From: an uncultured Opitutaceae bacterium
Lineage (GTDB): Bacteria; Verrucomicrobiota; Verrucomicrobiia; Opitutales; Opitutaceae
Direction: 5' to 3'
Assembly: GCA_937958045.1 (NCBI GenBank)
Contig: CALFXL010000010.1
Span: 1 to 33,272 of the forward strand
DNA: 33,272 nt
The notes under the pieces: model-generated
Told to the model about the DNA's origin: nothing
Seen by the model: only the letters and a program-made list of their open reading frames with translations
Databases searched by the model: none
In this document: piece after piece, positions 1 through 8,187 of the stretch
Position numbering within the stretch: the first letter of the stretch is position 1
Layout of the letters: each line of letters starts with the position of its first letter
Made by a program: the position numbers and the translations under genes

Positions 1-732
1 CTTCAGTGGTTCTTCACCACCGCCCCGGATTTTTCGGGCAAATCCTGGAGCCTCACCGAAAACCCCGGCCATCTCCGCATCTTCACGCACCCCGGCGATC
101 TCTCATCGCTCACCGCGCTCACCGGCATCGTGCAACAACGCGTCACACGCAAAGCTTTCGCCATCGAAACACGGGTCACGTTCGACGCACGCGATGCCCG
201 CGAAACCGCCGGTCTCCATTTTTATCACGATCCGCGCATGAACTTCTGGCTCGGCGTCAGCACCGAAAACGGCGAGCCGCGTCTCGTCATCGGCAAGACC
301 GACCAAGGCCGTCGCACCGATCTTTGGTCGGCGAAAAATCCTCACGGCCAAACCGTCCACCTCCGCATCGCCGTCGACGGCGAAGAGCGCGCCACGTTCT
401 TCCACAGCGGCGACGGCGAGCATTGGGAAAAACTCGGCGAGAGCATCTACTTCGGCGCCAGCGGACATCATCTTCGCAACGGCGAACGCGGCTCGCCCGA
501 CCTCGGCTGGGTCGGCGTGTACAAAGATCCTGAATCCACGCGCGCCCTCGGCCTCCCTGAGTACTTGAACGCCGAAAACTCAAAAATCTATTTCCCCGGC
601 ACCACCGGCCGTCCGGAACGTCCCGGCAATATCTGGACCGGCGCCACCTTCGGCGTCTTCGCCGTCCGCGACGGCGCCGAGAACTCAAAACCAGCCGACT
701 TCGACTACCTCCGCGTCACGCCCGCACCGTAA
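1..732 (+). CDS. Partial glycosidase-type protein, C-terminal concanavalin-like domain (GH43-associated)
   Basis: The frame is open from the first base of the window and ends with TAA, so the N-terminus is missing. About 243 residues are visible. They form a beta-rich domain with repeated aromatic and acidic patches (GLHFYHD, NFWLGVS, TAGLHF-type strands) and a closing FDYLRV strand. This resembles the C-terminal concanavalin-A-like domain that follows the catalytic five-blade propeller in GH43 beta-xylosidases and arabinosidases, or a DUF1349-type domain. No catalytic residues are in the visible part, so the enzyme class is inferred. The gene converges on the leftward maoC/iclR pair and lies beside a sugar-acid catabolic cluster, which would fit release of a plant-derived sugar feeding that cluster. 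Confidence 0.6.
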   Translation, partial: LQWFFTTAPDFSGKSWSLTENPGHLRIFTHPGDLSSLTALTGIVQQRVTRKAFAIETRVTFDARDARETAGLHFYHDPRMNFWLGVSTENGEPRLVIGKTDQGRRTDLWSAKNPHGQTVHLRIAVDGEERATFFHSGDGEHWEKLGESIYFGASGHHLRNGERGSPDLGWVGVYKDPESTRALGLPEYLNAENSKIYFPGTTGRPERPGNIWTGATFGVFAVRDGAENSKPADFDYLRVTPAP

Positions 733-772
733 GCACAAGCGCGCCCTTCGCGAAAGTGCCACGCCCCCGGGC

Positions 773-789
773 GCCGGCGGCCCGCCGGC
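773..789. terminator. GC-rich hairpin in a convergent gap
   Basis: The arms gccggcg (773-779) and cgccggc (783-789) pair perfectly around a 3-base loop, between two converging genes. There is no T-tract on either strand, so this is either a factor-dependent or weak bidirectional terminator, or a copy of a GC-rich dispersed repeat. Confidence 0.3.
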
Positions 790-826
790 AATCTCCGAGA
801 ATGCAACACAAACAAAGCGCTCGTCA

Positions 827-1267
827 CTAGCTCTTCCGCTTCACCAGCAACAAATGCTCCGCCGCAAGGACGGTTTCGCCGCGTTGGTTGATCGACTCCA
901 CGAGCTCTACAACGATGCCGTGATTCGGCCGCTTCGGGTCGTCGCGTTTTTCCTTCACGGTGCAGCGCGACTTGAGCGTGTCTCCGATGAACACCGGCCG
1001 GATGAACCGCAGGCGATCGTAGCCATACGAAAACGCCTCGGGATTGATCACGCCCGCGGTCTGGCCGACCGCCACACTGAAGATCAACGTGCCGTGCGCG
1101 ATGCGCTGCTTGAAGTCCTGCGTCTTGCACCACTCGGCATCCATGTGATGCGGGAAAAAATCTCCCGTCTGCCCCGCGTGCATCACGATGTCCGTTTCCG
1201 TGATCGTGCGCCCGGTCGAGGTCCGCGTCGCGCCAACTACATAATCTTCGAAGAACTGTGGGGTCAT
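827..1267 (-). CDS. MaoC-family (R)-specific hydratase/dehydratase
   Basis: A 146-residue single hot-dog-fold protein of the MaoC family, which hydrates enoyl-CoA esters or dehydrates the reverse. The catalytic signature D-x-x-P-x-H is at residues 36-41 (GDFFPHH), with the usual downstream AHGTL segment at about 57-61 and a C-terminal strand ending in LLLVKRK. I chose the ATG at 1267 because MTPQFFEDY is the usual family beginning; the open frame upstream is arginine-rich and lies over the iclR end. The gene follows iclR by 10 bases in the same direction, so the two are probably cotranscribed. The CoA-transferase gene at 4594 suggests a CoA-thioester step, as in mesaconyl-CoA-type reactions; the substrate is unknown. 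Confidence 0.85.
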   Translation of the reverse strand: MTPQFFEDYVVGATRTSTGRTITETDIVMHAGQTGDFFPHHMDAEWCKTQDFKQRIAHGTLIFSVAVGQTAGVINPEAFSYGYDRLRFIRPVFIGDTLKSRCTVKEKRDDPKRPNHGIVVELVESINQRGETVLAAEHLLLVKRKS

Positions 1268-1277
1268 AAAATCGCTT

Positions 1278-2012
1278 CTATTTTGTCGTCTGCACCGGCA
1301 GGCCGAGTCCCGCGGTGATCGCCGCCGCCGCCGCGCGCATGCCGGCGAGCAGTCTCGTTTCATCCGCTTTTTGCCCGCGCTTCAACAAACGCGTCACCGC
1401 CAGCGCCGCCGTCACGCCCGTCTGCGGATTTCCCACCAATACCGCGAGATCGCGCACACCTTCGATCGTCTCGCTCTCCGCTGCGGAATATCCGCGGCGT
1501 CTTATCTGCGCATAAATTTTCTCCTGCGCCATCCGCGCTTTGTCCGCGCTCGCGTTTTCCCATGCGAGCAACAGGCGCCCCGACGCCGTTTGCTCCGCCG
1601 CAAAACTCGCCCCCACTTCGATCGAGAGCCGCACCGGCTCCGGACTCAACTCCTGCGCGATCACCAGCAAACGTCCGCGCTCGAGCACACTCAAATGACA
1701 CGAGACGCGATGCGTTTCCGTCAGCGCGCGCATCGGGCGGCGCGCCGCTTCGAGCAGTTTCTCCGTCGCCGAATGCGCATGCGCCAACGCGAACAGCTTC
1801 AGCGTCAGCCCGTACTTTCCCGACACCGCTTCGCGCGCCACGTAGCCGCGCCGTTCGAGACAATTCAGCATGCGAAACAACTCGCTGCTGCTGCGTTTCA
1901 AATGCGCCGCGAGCTCCGCAAGCGACTGCGGCGAGGGCTCCGCTGCGAGGGCTTCGAGGATATCAAGGCCTTTCTCCAGCGCCGGGACGGGGTAGTCGGG
2001 GGCGTTCCGCAT
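1278..2012 (-). CDS. IclR-family transcriptional regulator
   Basis: A 244-residue protein with an N-terminal winged helix-turn-helix (about 10-70, including LAELAAHLKRSSSELFRML) and a C-terminal IclR effector-binding domain (about 85-240, with CHLSVLERGRLLVIAQ and the ASGRLLLAW segment). IclR proteins usually control aromatic, sugar-acid or glyoxylate catabolism and often regulate a divergent operon. Here the divergent partner starts at 2152, so this is the likely local regulator of the catabolic cluster, binding in the 139-base gap. The ligand cannot be read from sequence. It lies immediately upstream of the MaoC gene with 10 bases between them. Confidence 0.9.
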   Translation of the reverse strand: MRNAPDYPVPALEKGLDILEALAAEPSPQSLAELAAHLKRSSSELFRMLNCLERRGYVAREAVSGKYGLTLKLFALAHAHSATEKLLEAARRPMRALTETHRVSCHLSVLERGRLLVIAQELSPEPVRLSIEVGASFAAEQTASGRLLLAWENASADKARMAQEKIYAQIRRRGYSAAESETIEGVRDLAVLVGNPQTGVTAALAVTRLLKRGQKADETRLLAGMRAAAAAITAGLGLPVQTTK

Positions 2013-2151
2013 ATTTTGTCTTGCCGCAGTTCGCTAATGAAAAAGTGTTTTGCAAATAAAAACCCCACCGTCGCCGCAAGTCTCTCCGCCGCGATCCGCC
2101 CACCACCCCGAGCTTCGCTCCTTTCGCTTCCTCCCGACTGCACCTCCCCGA
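2013..2151. promoter_or_regulatory. Divergent control region between iclR and the catabolic series
   Basis: This 139-base gap separates the divergent starts at 2012 and 2152. Its left part (about 2030-2071) is clearly richer in A and T than the surroundings and is the best place for promoters and an IclR operator. The right part is pyrimidine-rich. I see no convincing -35/-10 pair or clean palindrome, so the regulatory role is inferred from layout. Confidence 0.4.
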
Positions 2152-3231
2152 ATGTCCTCGCTGCCTATCCCCGCTCCGAAATTGCCCCGCTCGCCTCGTC
2201 CGATCGTGTCCATCGGCGCCGGCGGCATCGTCAAAGACGCCCATCTGCCCGCCTACCGCATCGCCGGTTTCCCCGTCGCAGGTATTTACGATTTGGATAC
2301 AGCCCGCGCATCCGCGCTCGCGAAAGACTTTTCCATTCCACGCATTTTCCCGTCGCTCTCCGACGCGATTTCACAGGCCCCCGAACGCGCGGTCTTCGAT
2401 GTCGCCGTTCCGGCGTCCGCATTGAGCGAAATTCTCACCGCGCTTCCCGATGGCGCGTCCGTGCTGATTCAAAAACCGTTTGGCGAAAATCTGCCTGACG
2501 CCCGCCGCCTGCTTGCCATTTGCCAGCGCAAACAGCTCCGCGCCGCCGTCAATTTTCAGCTCCGCTACGCTCCTTACATCGCCGCCGCCCGCCAGCTCAT
2601 CCACGACGGCGCCATCGGCGAGGTTCACGACATGGAGATCCGCGTGACCGTGTACATGCCGTGGCAGCTCTGGACGTTTCTCGAGAAAACACCGCGCGTC
2701 GAAATCCTGTATCACAGCATCCACTACGTGGATCTCATTCGCTCGTTCCTCGGCGAACCGCGCGGCGTGTACGCCAAGACCGTCAAACATCCGCTCACCG
2801 CGAAGCTCGCGTCCACGCGCACCAACATCGCGCTCGACTACGGCGACACGCTCCGCGCCAACATCGCCACGAATCACGGTCATCTCTTCGGTCTGCGCCA
2901 CCAAGAGAGTTACGTGAAGTGGGAAGGCTCGCGCGGCGCCATCAAGGCCCGCCTCGGCCTGCTCATGAACTACCCCGAGGGCGAACCCGATGCCCTCGAG
3001 ATGTGCCAGCTCGACGACGCCGGCCGTCCCGGCGAGTGGCTGCCCGTGCCGTTCTCCGGCAGTTGGTACCCGCACGCGTTCATCAGCACGATGGCCGACG
3101 TCATGCGCTTCGCCGACGGCGAAACCGACGAACTGCCCACGCGAGTCGAAGACGCGTTCAAAACCATGGCGACCGTCGAGGCCACGTACACGTCCTCCGC
3201 GACCGGCGCCACGCCCATCCCTCAATCTTAA
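2152..3231 (+). CDS. Gfo/Idh/MocA-family sugar oxidoreductase
   Basis: A 359-residue NAD(P)-dependent oxidoreductase acting on a sugar or polyol. The Rossmann start is at about 18-48 (IVSIGAGGIVKDAHLPAY, then IYDLD). The family EKP motif reads QKP (107-109): the lysine is kept, but glutamate is replaced by glutamine. The C-terminal alpha/beta domain carries the H-x-x-D-x-x-R signature at 191-197 (HYVDLIR). The ATG at 2152 gives the normal family length; the longer open frame has a low-complexity proline-rich start. It is the first gene of the rightward series. D-apiose dehydrogenase belongs to this family, which agrees with the RLP/DUF1537 pair downstream, but many other substrates are possible. 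Confidence 0.85.
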   Translation: MSSLPIPAPKLPRSPRPIVSIGAGGIVKDAHLPAYRIAGFPVAGIYDLDTARASALAKDFSIPRIFPSLSDAISQAPERAVFDVAVPASALSEILTALPDGASVLIQKPFGENLPDARRLLAICQRKQLRAAVNFQLRYAPYIAAARQLIHDGAIGEVHDMEIRVTVYMPWQLWTFLEKTPRVEILYHSIHYVDLIRSFLGEPRGVYAKTVKHPLTAKLASTRTNIALDYGDTLRANIATNHGHLFGLRHQESYVKWEGSRGAIKARLGLLMNYPEGEPDALEMCQLDDAGRPGEWLPVPFSGSWYPHAFISTMADVMRFADGETDELPTRVEDAFKTMATVEATYTSSATGATPIPQS

Positions 3232-3261
3232 GCGACCCAAACACGACGCCTGCGCCGCGCC

Positions 3262-3300
3262 TCTGTCGATCGCGACTCTTCGTGTTCATTCGCGGTTAAA
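3262..3300. repeat. Single arm of a dispersed intergenic repeat
   Basis: The segment ends in cgtgttcattcgcggttaaa, a sequence of the type 'cttcgtgttcattcgtggtt' that I recall as a common intergenic element in this bacterial group. It finishes 20 bases before the next start codon. Its TAA (3297-3299) is in frame with the following gene and so limits that gene's N-terminus. Confidence 0.35.
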
Positions 3301-3320
3301 AACTCTCTGCTTTCGAAACT

Positions 3321-4493
3321 ATGACCCAACCAGCGATTCGCCTCCGCGGCATGACGTGGAACCACACGCGCGGCTTTCTGCCGATGGTCGCCACCGCGCA
3401 ACGTTTCAGCGAACTCCATCCCCACATCGAGATCGTCTGGGAAAAACGTTCGCTCAAAGCCTTCGAAGAATTTCCCGTCGAAAAACTCGCGGCCGACTAC
3501 GACCTCATCGTCATCGATCATCCGTTCTCCGGCTACGCCGCGAAACATCGTCCGCTGCTCGCCCTCGACCAGCATCTCCCCGGCGACTTCATCGCCGATC
3601 AAGCCGCCAACGCCGCCGGCCAGTCGCACGCGAGCTACGTGTTCGACGGACATCTCTGGGCGCTCGCGATCGACGCCGCCACGCCGATCGCCTTCTGGCG
3701 CGACGATCTTCTCCAGCAACTCGGCCTCACCGTGCCGCAGACGTGGGACGATCTCCTCACGCTGGCGCGCGCGGGTCACGTCGAAGTCCCCGCCGCCCCC
3801 ATCAACTGCTTGATGGATTTCTACACACTCTGCCTCGCGGCCGGTGAAACACCTTTTGCCACACGCAAGCGCTTCGTCAGCGCCGACACCGCTCGCTTCG
3901 CCTTTGACCGCTTGCGCGAGTTGATCTCGCTCTGCGATCCCGGCTGCTGGTCGCGCAATCCCATCGCCTCGCACGATCTGGTTTCCTCGTCCGCCAACAC
4001 ACGCATCGCCTACTGCGCGTTCGCGTATGGCTATTCCAACTACGCGCGCCCCGGCTACGCGGACCACGTGTTGACTTTCGGTTCCGTTCCCTTCCTCAAC
4101 AGCAGCCCGCTCCGCACCACGCTCGGCGGCACCGGCCTCGCCGTGTCTGCGCTGCGCCCGCATCGCGACGCGGCACTCGCTTACGCGCAATTCGCCGCCT
4201 CCGCCACGGTTCAACGCACACTTTTCACGCAGGCCGGCGGACAACCCGGACATCGCTCCGCCTGGCTCGACGCCGGCAACAACCGCGCCAGCGGAAACTA
4301 CTTCGTCAACACGCTCCCCGCGCTCGATCGCGCCTGGGTCCGTCCCCGCTACTGCGGCTACATGGAGTTTCAGGAAAAAGGCGGGCCCATTGTACACGCC
4401 GCGCTCCGTAACCAAATTTCGGATACAGACGCGCTCGCCCAACTCGACGCCCTCTACCGCCAAACCCTCACTCACGCCGTCACGCTGTCTTAA
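3321..4493 (+). CDS. Solute-binding-protein-fold (family 1 SBP) protein without signal peptide
   Basis: A 390-residue protein resembling bacterial extracellular solute-binding protein family 1 (MalE-like). Features are a sugar-binding-type segment YVFDGHLWALAIDAATPIAFWR (about 105-127), the TWDDLLTLA segment and a C-terminal helix-rich part. Such proteins are normally exported partners of ABC importers. This one begins MTQPAIRLRGMTW with no hydrophobic signal or lipobox, and an in-frame TAA at 3297-3299 excludes an upstream extension. No permease or ATPase gene is nearby. It may work in the cytosol as a binding or sensor protein, or be a domain recruited for catalysis. A similar leaderless protein is encoded at 6923. 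Confidence 0.75.
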   Translation: MTQPAIRLRGMTWNHTRGFLPMVATAQRFSELHPHIEIVWEKRSLKAFEEFPVEKLAADYDLIVIDHPFSGYAAKHRPLLALDQHLPGDFIADQAANAAGQSHASYVFDGHLWALAIDAATPIAFWRDDLLQQLGLTVPQTWDDLLTLARAGHVEVPAAPINCLMDFYTLCLAAGETPFATRKRFVSADTARFAFDRLRELISLCDPGCWSRNPIASHDLVSSSANTRIAYCAFAYGYSNYARPGYADHVLTFGSVPFLNSSPLRTTLGGTGLAVSALRPHRDAALAYAQFAASATVQRTLFTQAGGQPGHRSAWLDAGNNRASGNYFVNTLPALDRAWVRPRYCGYMEFQEKGGPIVHAALRNQISDTDALAQLDALYRQTLTHAVTLS

Positions 4494-4501
4494 ATCATAA
4501 G

Positions 4502-4578
4502 AACCGCAGAGACACAGAGCTCACAGAGCCCGATCAACACGCCCCGCCGCTCTCCGTGCCCTCTGTGTCTCCGTGGTT
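4502..4578. repeat. Inverted repeat, 'cacagagacacagag' family
   Basis: The left arm aaccgcagagacacagag (4502-4519) pairs with the right arm ctctgtgtctccgtggtt (4561-4578) at 16 of 18 positions. The 34 bases from 4502 to 4535 recur at 12806-12839 with two differences. The element fills the gap between two genes and ends 15 bases before the ATG at 4594. Confidence 0.85.
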
Positions 4579-4593
4579 AAAAACAACCCACCC

Positions 4594-5739
4594 ATGCGCC
4601 CCCTCGAAGGCCTGCTCGTTCTCGACTTCGCCCAATTTCTCGCCGGCCCGTTCGCCGCCACCCGCCTTGCCGATCTCGGCGCACGCGTCATCAAGATCGA
4701 ACGCCCCGGCACCGGCGACATCTGCCGCCAGCTCTACATTTCCAACCTCTCGCTCGATGGCGACAGCACCCTGTTTCATTCGATCAATCGCAATAAACAG
4801 AGCTACGCCGCCGATCTGAAAAATCCCGACGATCTCGCGCGCGTGAAACAGCTCGTCGCGAAGGCCGATGTGCTCATCCAAAATTTTCGTCCCGGTGTCA
4901 TGGAGCGTATTGGTCTCGGCCCTGCCGAATGCGCCGCGCTCAATCCGCGCCTCGTCTACGGCGTCGTCACCGGCTACGGAAACAAAGGGCCTTGGGTGAA
5001 TCTTCCCGGCCAGGACCTGCTCGCGCAGGCGCGTTCCGGTTTGGTTTATCTCAACGGCAACGCCGATCAGCCGCCGCTCCCGTTTGGTCTCTCCGTCGCC
5101 GACCTCACCGCCAGCGCGCATCTCGTCCAAGGTATCTTGGCCGCGCTCGTGCGGCGAGGCGTCACCGGCAAGGGCGGACTCGTCGAGGTGAGTCTGCTCG
5201 AATCGATTCTCGATCTGCAGTTCGAGCTCACCACCACGTTTCTCAACGACGGCGGCAAAGCGCCGCAACGCAGCGCGATCAACAATGGCAACGCCTACCT
5301 CGGCGCGCCCTACGGCATCTACGCGACCGCCGACGGTTACCTCGCGCTCGCCATGGGCTCCATCGTCAAACTCGGCGAACTTCTCGAGCTTCCCGCGCTC
5401 GCCCGTTACGCCGATCCGCAAACGTGGTTCACCCATCGCGACGAGATTAAACAACTCATCGCGGATCATCTGAAACTGAAACCCACCGCGTATTGGGTCT
5501 CGCGTCTCGAAGCCGCCGACTACTGGTGCGCCGAGGTGCTTTCGTGGCAAAAGCTCTGGCAAACCGACGCCTTCAAGGTCCTCGACTGGGTGCAGGAAGT
5601 CACGCGCGACGACGGCCCCACGCTCCGCACCACCCGCTGCCCGATCTCCATCGACGGCGAGCGTTTCAAATCTTCCCGCGGCGCTCCGCGCGTCGGCCAG
5701 CACACCGAACAAATCCAAACCGAATTCGCCCTCAGGTAG
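4594..5739 (+). CDS. Class III CoA-transferase (CaiB/BaiF family)
   Basis: A 381-residue protein of the formyl-CoA transferase/CaiB family, which moves CoA between carboxylic acids. It begins with the family's RPLEGLLVLDF and LAGPFAATRLADLGARVIKIE, followed by RNKQSYAADLK (about 66-76) and NFRPGVMERIGL (97-108). Asp170, in FGLSVADLTAS, aligns with the catalytic aspartate of the family. A GTG 21 bases upstream is in frame but lies inside the intergenic repeat, so I prefer the ATG at 4594. With the MaoC gene it suggests that an acid intermediate is activated as a CoA ester. The acid is unknown. Confidence 0.88.
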   Translation: MRPLEGLLVLDFAQFLAGPFAATRLADLGARVIKIERPGTGDICRQLYISNLSLDGDSTLFHSINRNKQSYAADLKNPDDLARVKQLVAKADVLIQNFRPGVMERIGLGPAECAALNPRLVYGVVTGYGNKGPWVNLPGQDLLAQARSGLVYLNGNADQPPLPFGLSVADLTASAHLVQGILAALVRRGVTGKGGLVEVSLLESILDLQFELTTTFLNDGGKAPQRSAINNGNAYLGAPYGIYATADGYLALAMGSIVKLGELLELPALARYADPQTWFTHRDEIKQLIADHLKLKPTAYWVSRLEAADYWCAEVLSWQKLWQTDAFKVLDWVQEVTRDDGPTLRTTRCPISIDGERFKSSRGAPRVGQHTEQIQTEFALR

Positions 5740-5742
5740 GGC

Positions 5743-5795
5743 CGATGCTCCGCATCGTCCGTTCCGCCTCCGTCACTCATCATTCTTCATTCTTA
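5743..5795. repeat. Small hairpin followed by 'cattcttcattctta' repeat
   Basis: A perfect hairpin, cgatgc-tcc-gcatcg (5743-5757), is followed by tcactcatcattcttcattc-like sequence (5773-5795). The second element is related to the repeats at 9107-9138 and 13014-13047. The start codon of the next gene follows 8 bases after it. Confidence 0.5.
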
Positions 5796-5803
5796 GCTTC
5801 CCC

Positions 5804-6883
5804 ATGACTCCAGCCCCCCTCCTTGGTACAGCTCTTCACGCCGTCGGCGCCGCCAGCGCGGCCCTCTGCTACACTCCGCAACGCTTCCTCCACAAATGGA
5901 GCTGGCAAACCTACTGGCTCGTGCAAGCCGCCTTCTGCTGGCTCACGCTGCCGTGGATCTTCGGTTACTTTTGTATCCCGAATTTGAATACAGTGCTGGC
6001 CGAAGCGCCGACGGATGCGATGATTCGCTCCTATCTTTTTGGCGCGCTCTACGGCGTCGGTGGCATCGCGTTCGGCGTATCCATCCGCTACATCGGCTTC
6101 TCGCTTACGTACGCCATCGCCATCGGCGTGTCCTGCGTCGGCGGCACCTTCATCGGATCTTTTCTCGCGGGAAATCTCTCCAGCATTTTCACGCAGGATG
6201 GTTTTTCATTCGTACTCGCCGGCGTGCTCATCGGCGCCGTCGCCATGCTCTTCACCGGCCTCGCCGGCTTCCGCAAAGAACAGGAACTCGGCGCAGGCGA
6301 CTACACCATCTCCGACTTCAATCCCCGCGTCGGCATCCCGATCTGCCTCATCGCCGGCGTTCTCTCCGCAGTGTACAATCTTGCCATCACCGCCGGCGAA
6401 CCGATCACCCGACTCGCCGTCGCTCACGGCGCAGGCGACTTCGCTTTCACCGCCAACTACCTTTTCTCCAACCCCGGCGCTTTCACCACCACGCTCCTGT
6501 ATGCCGGATGGCTTTCGTGGAAAAACGGCACGACCCGCCAGCTCTTCCGCACCGAAGACGGCAGCGGCCTCGTCCGCAACTACTTGCTCGCCGCGCTCAC
6601 CGGCCTGCTCTGGTACCTCCAATTTTTCTTCTACGGTCTCGGCCACGACCGCATGGGCACGTTCGGTTTCTCCAGCTGGGCCATTCACATGATCATCTTG
6701 ATCCTGCTCAGCTGCGGTTTCGGCGTCGCGATCGGCGAATGGAAAAAATGCCGCGTCTCCACCAAACGCCTCATCACTTTCGCGGTTGCATTACTCGTGA
6801 TCGCCGTCGGCCTCATCACGCACGGCAATAAAATCGCCAGCGATAGCGCCGCCGAAACACCTCCCTCCGCCAGCGCCCATTAA
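5804..6883 (+). CDS. RhaT-type L-rhamnose/sugar:H+ symporter
   Basis: A 359-residue integral membrane protein with about ten hydrophobic helices. Its sequence resembles the L-rhamnose-proton symporter RhaT of the drug/metabolite transporter superfamily, with YGVGGIAFGVSIRYIGFSL (about 79-97), the SAVYNLAITAG segment and the characteristic GxGxDRMGTFGFSSWAIHMI region (about 277-297). It probably imports the deoxy-sugar or sugar acid that the neighbouring enzymes degrade. It is the only recognisable permease gene of the cluster, so the two solute-binding-fold proteins have no ABC partner here. The exact substrate is not proven. Confidence 0.85.
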   Translation: MTPAPLLGTALHAVGAASAALCYTPQRFLHKWSWQTYWLVQAAFCWLTLPWIFGYFCIPNLNTVLAEAPTDAMIRSYLFGALYGVGGIAFGVSIRYIGFSLTYAIAIGVSCVGGTFIGSFLAGNLSSIFTQDGFSFVLAGVLIGAVAMLFTGLAGFRKEQELGAGDYTISDFNPRVGIPICLIAGVLSAVYNLAITAGEPITRLAVAHGAGDFAFTANYLFSNPGAFTTTLLYAGWLSWKNGTTRQLFRTEDGSGLVRNYLLAALTGLLWYLQFFFYGLGHDRMGTFGFSSWAIHMIILILLSCGFGVAIGEWKKCRVSTKRLITFAVALLVIAVGLITHGNKIASDSAAETPPSASAH

Positions 6884-6889
6884 CCGCCC

Positions 6890-6919
6890 ATTCCGTCTTT
6901 CCTGTAATCCTGTCTTAAA
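6890..6919. repeat. Short 'taatcctgtc' intergenic repeat
   Basis: The sequence cattccgtctttcctgtaat followed by cctgtctta resembles 8117-8140 (cgcatcccgttaatcctgtc). It lies directly before a start codon. The TAA at 6905-6907 within it is in frame with the next gene. Confidence 0.4.
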
Positions 6920-6922
6920 AAC

Positions 6923-8116
6923 ATGCGCGACACCTTCCGCATCGCCGTTCGCAAATTCGGTCCTTTCGAATCCGCCATCCAGAAACAGTGGGAGTCTTTC
7001 TGCCGCGAGAGCGGCTGCACGCTTCGCCTCGAAGCCCAGGCCTTCGATCTGCACGAACTGCATGACACGCTCTTCGAAAAACGCGGCTTGAAAAGCGGTC
7101 GATGGGACGCCGCTTTTGTCGTCACCGACTGGGTCGCCGAGGCGATGATCGAGGGCGCCCTGCTCAACCTCGCCGATGACATCAACACGTATCCACCCGC
7201 TGGATACCCATCAGGCTGGACCGACTCCCTTCTCCGCTATCAACGTTTCGGCGACACGATTCTCGGCCTTCCTTATCACGACGGCCCGGAGTGCCTCATT
7301 TACCGCAAAGATCTCTTCGAAGCCGCCGGACTCCAGCCGCCCAAAACGTGGGAAGAGTTTCGGTCCATCGCGCGGCGCCTCACTATTCCGTCCGAAAATC
7401 GCTGGGGCACCGTTTTTGCCACGTATCCCGACGGTCACAACACCGTCTACGATTTCTGCCTTCAGCTCTGGACGCGCGGCGGCGAGCTCTTCGATCAGGC
7501 CGGACGGCTTTTTCTCGAAACAAGCGCCGCCGAGGCCGCGCTCGGTTTTTATCGCGACATCGTGCGCGACAACACCGCCATGCATCCACGCCATCGGGAA
7601 TTCGACTCCGTGCAAAGCGGTCTCGCCTTCGCCCGCGGCGAAGTCGCCATGATGGTCAATTGGTTCGGTTTCGCCGCGATGGGCGAAACGCTCGCCGACA
7701 GCACCGTCAAAGGTCGCGTCGACGTCGCCCCGCTCCCGTCCGCACCCGGCTGCCCCGCGGCGTCGCTCAATGTTTACTGGCTGCTCGGCCTCGGCGCGGG
7801 CACCCCGCATCCAAAAATTGGATACGACTTCCTGCGTCACTGCGCATCGCCCGAAAATGACAAATTGCTCACGCTCGAAGGCGCCATCGGCTGCCGCAAA
7901 TCCACCTGGCACGATCCCGACGTTAATCGCGTGATTCCGTTCTACCGCTCGCTCGAAGTCATTCATCGCAACGCCCGCGAGCTTCCTCGCCTCAGTCACT
8001 GGGCGCGCCTTGCCACTATCATCGACCGCCTCGTCACCGGCGCGATCGATTCCGATACACCACTGCGCGAACTGCTCGCCCGCGCCCAACGCGAAGCCGG
8101 CGCCCTCACCGCCTGA
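6923..8116 (+). CDS. Second solute-binding-protein-fold protein without signal peptide
   Basis: A 397-residue protein resembling family 1 sugar-binding proteins: WDAAFVVTDWVAEAM (about 53-68), FGDTILGLPYHDGPECLIYRKDLFEAAGL (about 110-138), TWEEFRSIARRL, and a GEVAMMVNWFGFAAMG segment typical of the second lobe. The N-terminus MRDTFRIAVRKFG is charged and has no signal sequence. An in-frame TAA at 6905-6907 rules out a hidden one. It is only distantly similar to the protein encoded at 3321, so the cluster holds two diverged copies of the fold, with no ABC permease gene in sight. A cytosolic binding, sensing or chaperone-like role is an inference. Confidence 0.78.
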   Translation: MRDTFRIAVRKFGPFESAIQKQWESFCRESGCTLRLEAQAFDLHELHDTLFEKRGLKSGRWDAAFVVTDWVAEAMIEGALLNLADDINTYPPAGYPSGWTDSLLRYQRFGDTILGLPYHDGPECLIYRKDLFEAAGLQPPKTWEEFRSIARRLTIPSENRWGTVFATYPDGHNTVYDFCLQLWTRGGELFDQAGRLFLETSAAEAALGFYRDIVRDNTAMHPRHREFDSVQSGLAFARGEVAMMVNWFGFAAMGETLADSTVKGRVDVAPLPSAPGCPAASLNVYWLLGLGAGTPHPKIGYDFLRHCASPENDKLLTLEGAIGCRKSTWHDPDVNRVIPFYRSLEVIHRNARELPRLSHWARLATIIDRLVTGAIDSDTPLRELLARAQREAGALTA

Positions 8117-8140
8117 CCGCATCCCGTTAATCCTGTCCGA
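8117..8140. repeat. Short 'taatcctgtc' intergenic repeat, second copy
   Basis: The sequence cgcatcccgttaatcctgtc matches the element at 6890-6919 in its core (taatcctgtc). It follows the stop of the preceding gene directly. Confidence 0.4.
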
Positions 8141-8187
8141 CCAACCAACTTTCGCTTCCGTCCGCGACTTCTCGACGCCCCATCCTC

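Noticed and set aside
1268..1363. A longer MaoC protein starting at 1363
   Set aside because: The extra residues are arginine/cysteine-rich, overlap the iclR coding end and precede the normal family start MTPQFFEDY.
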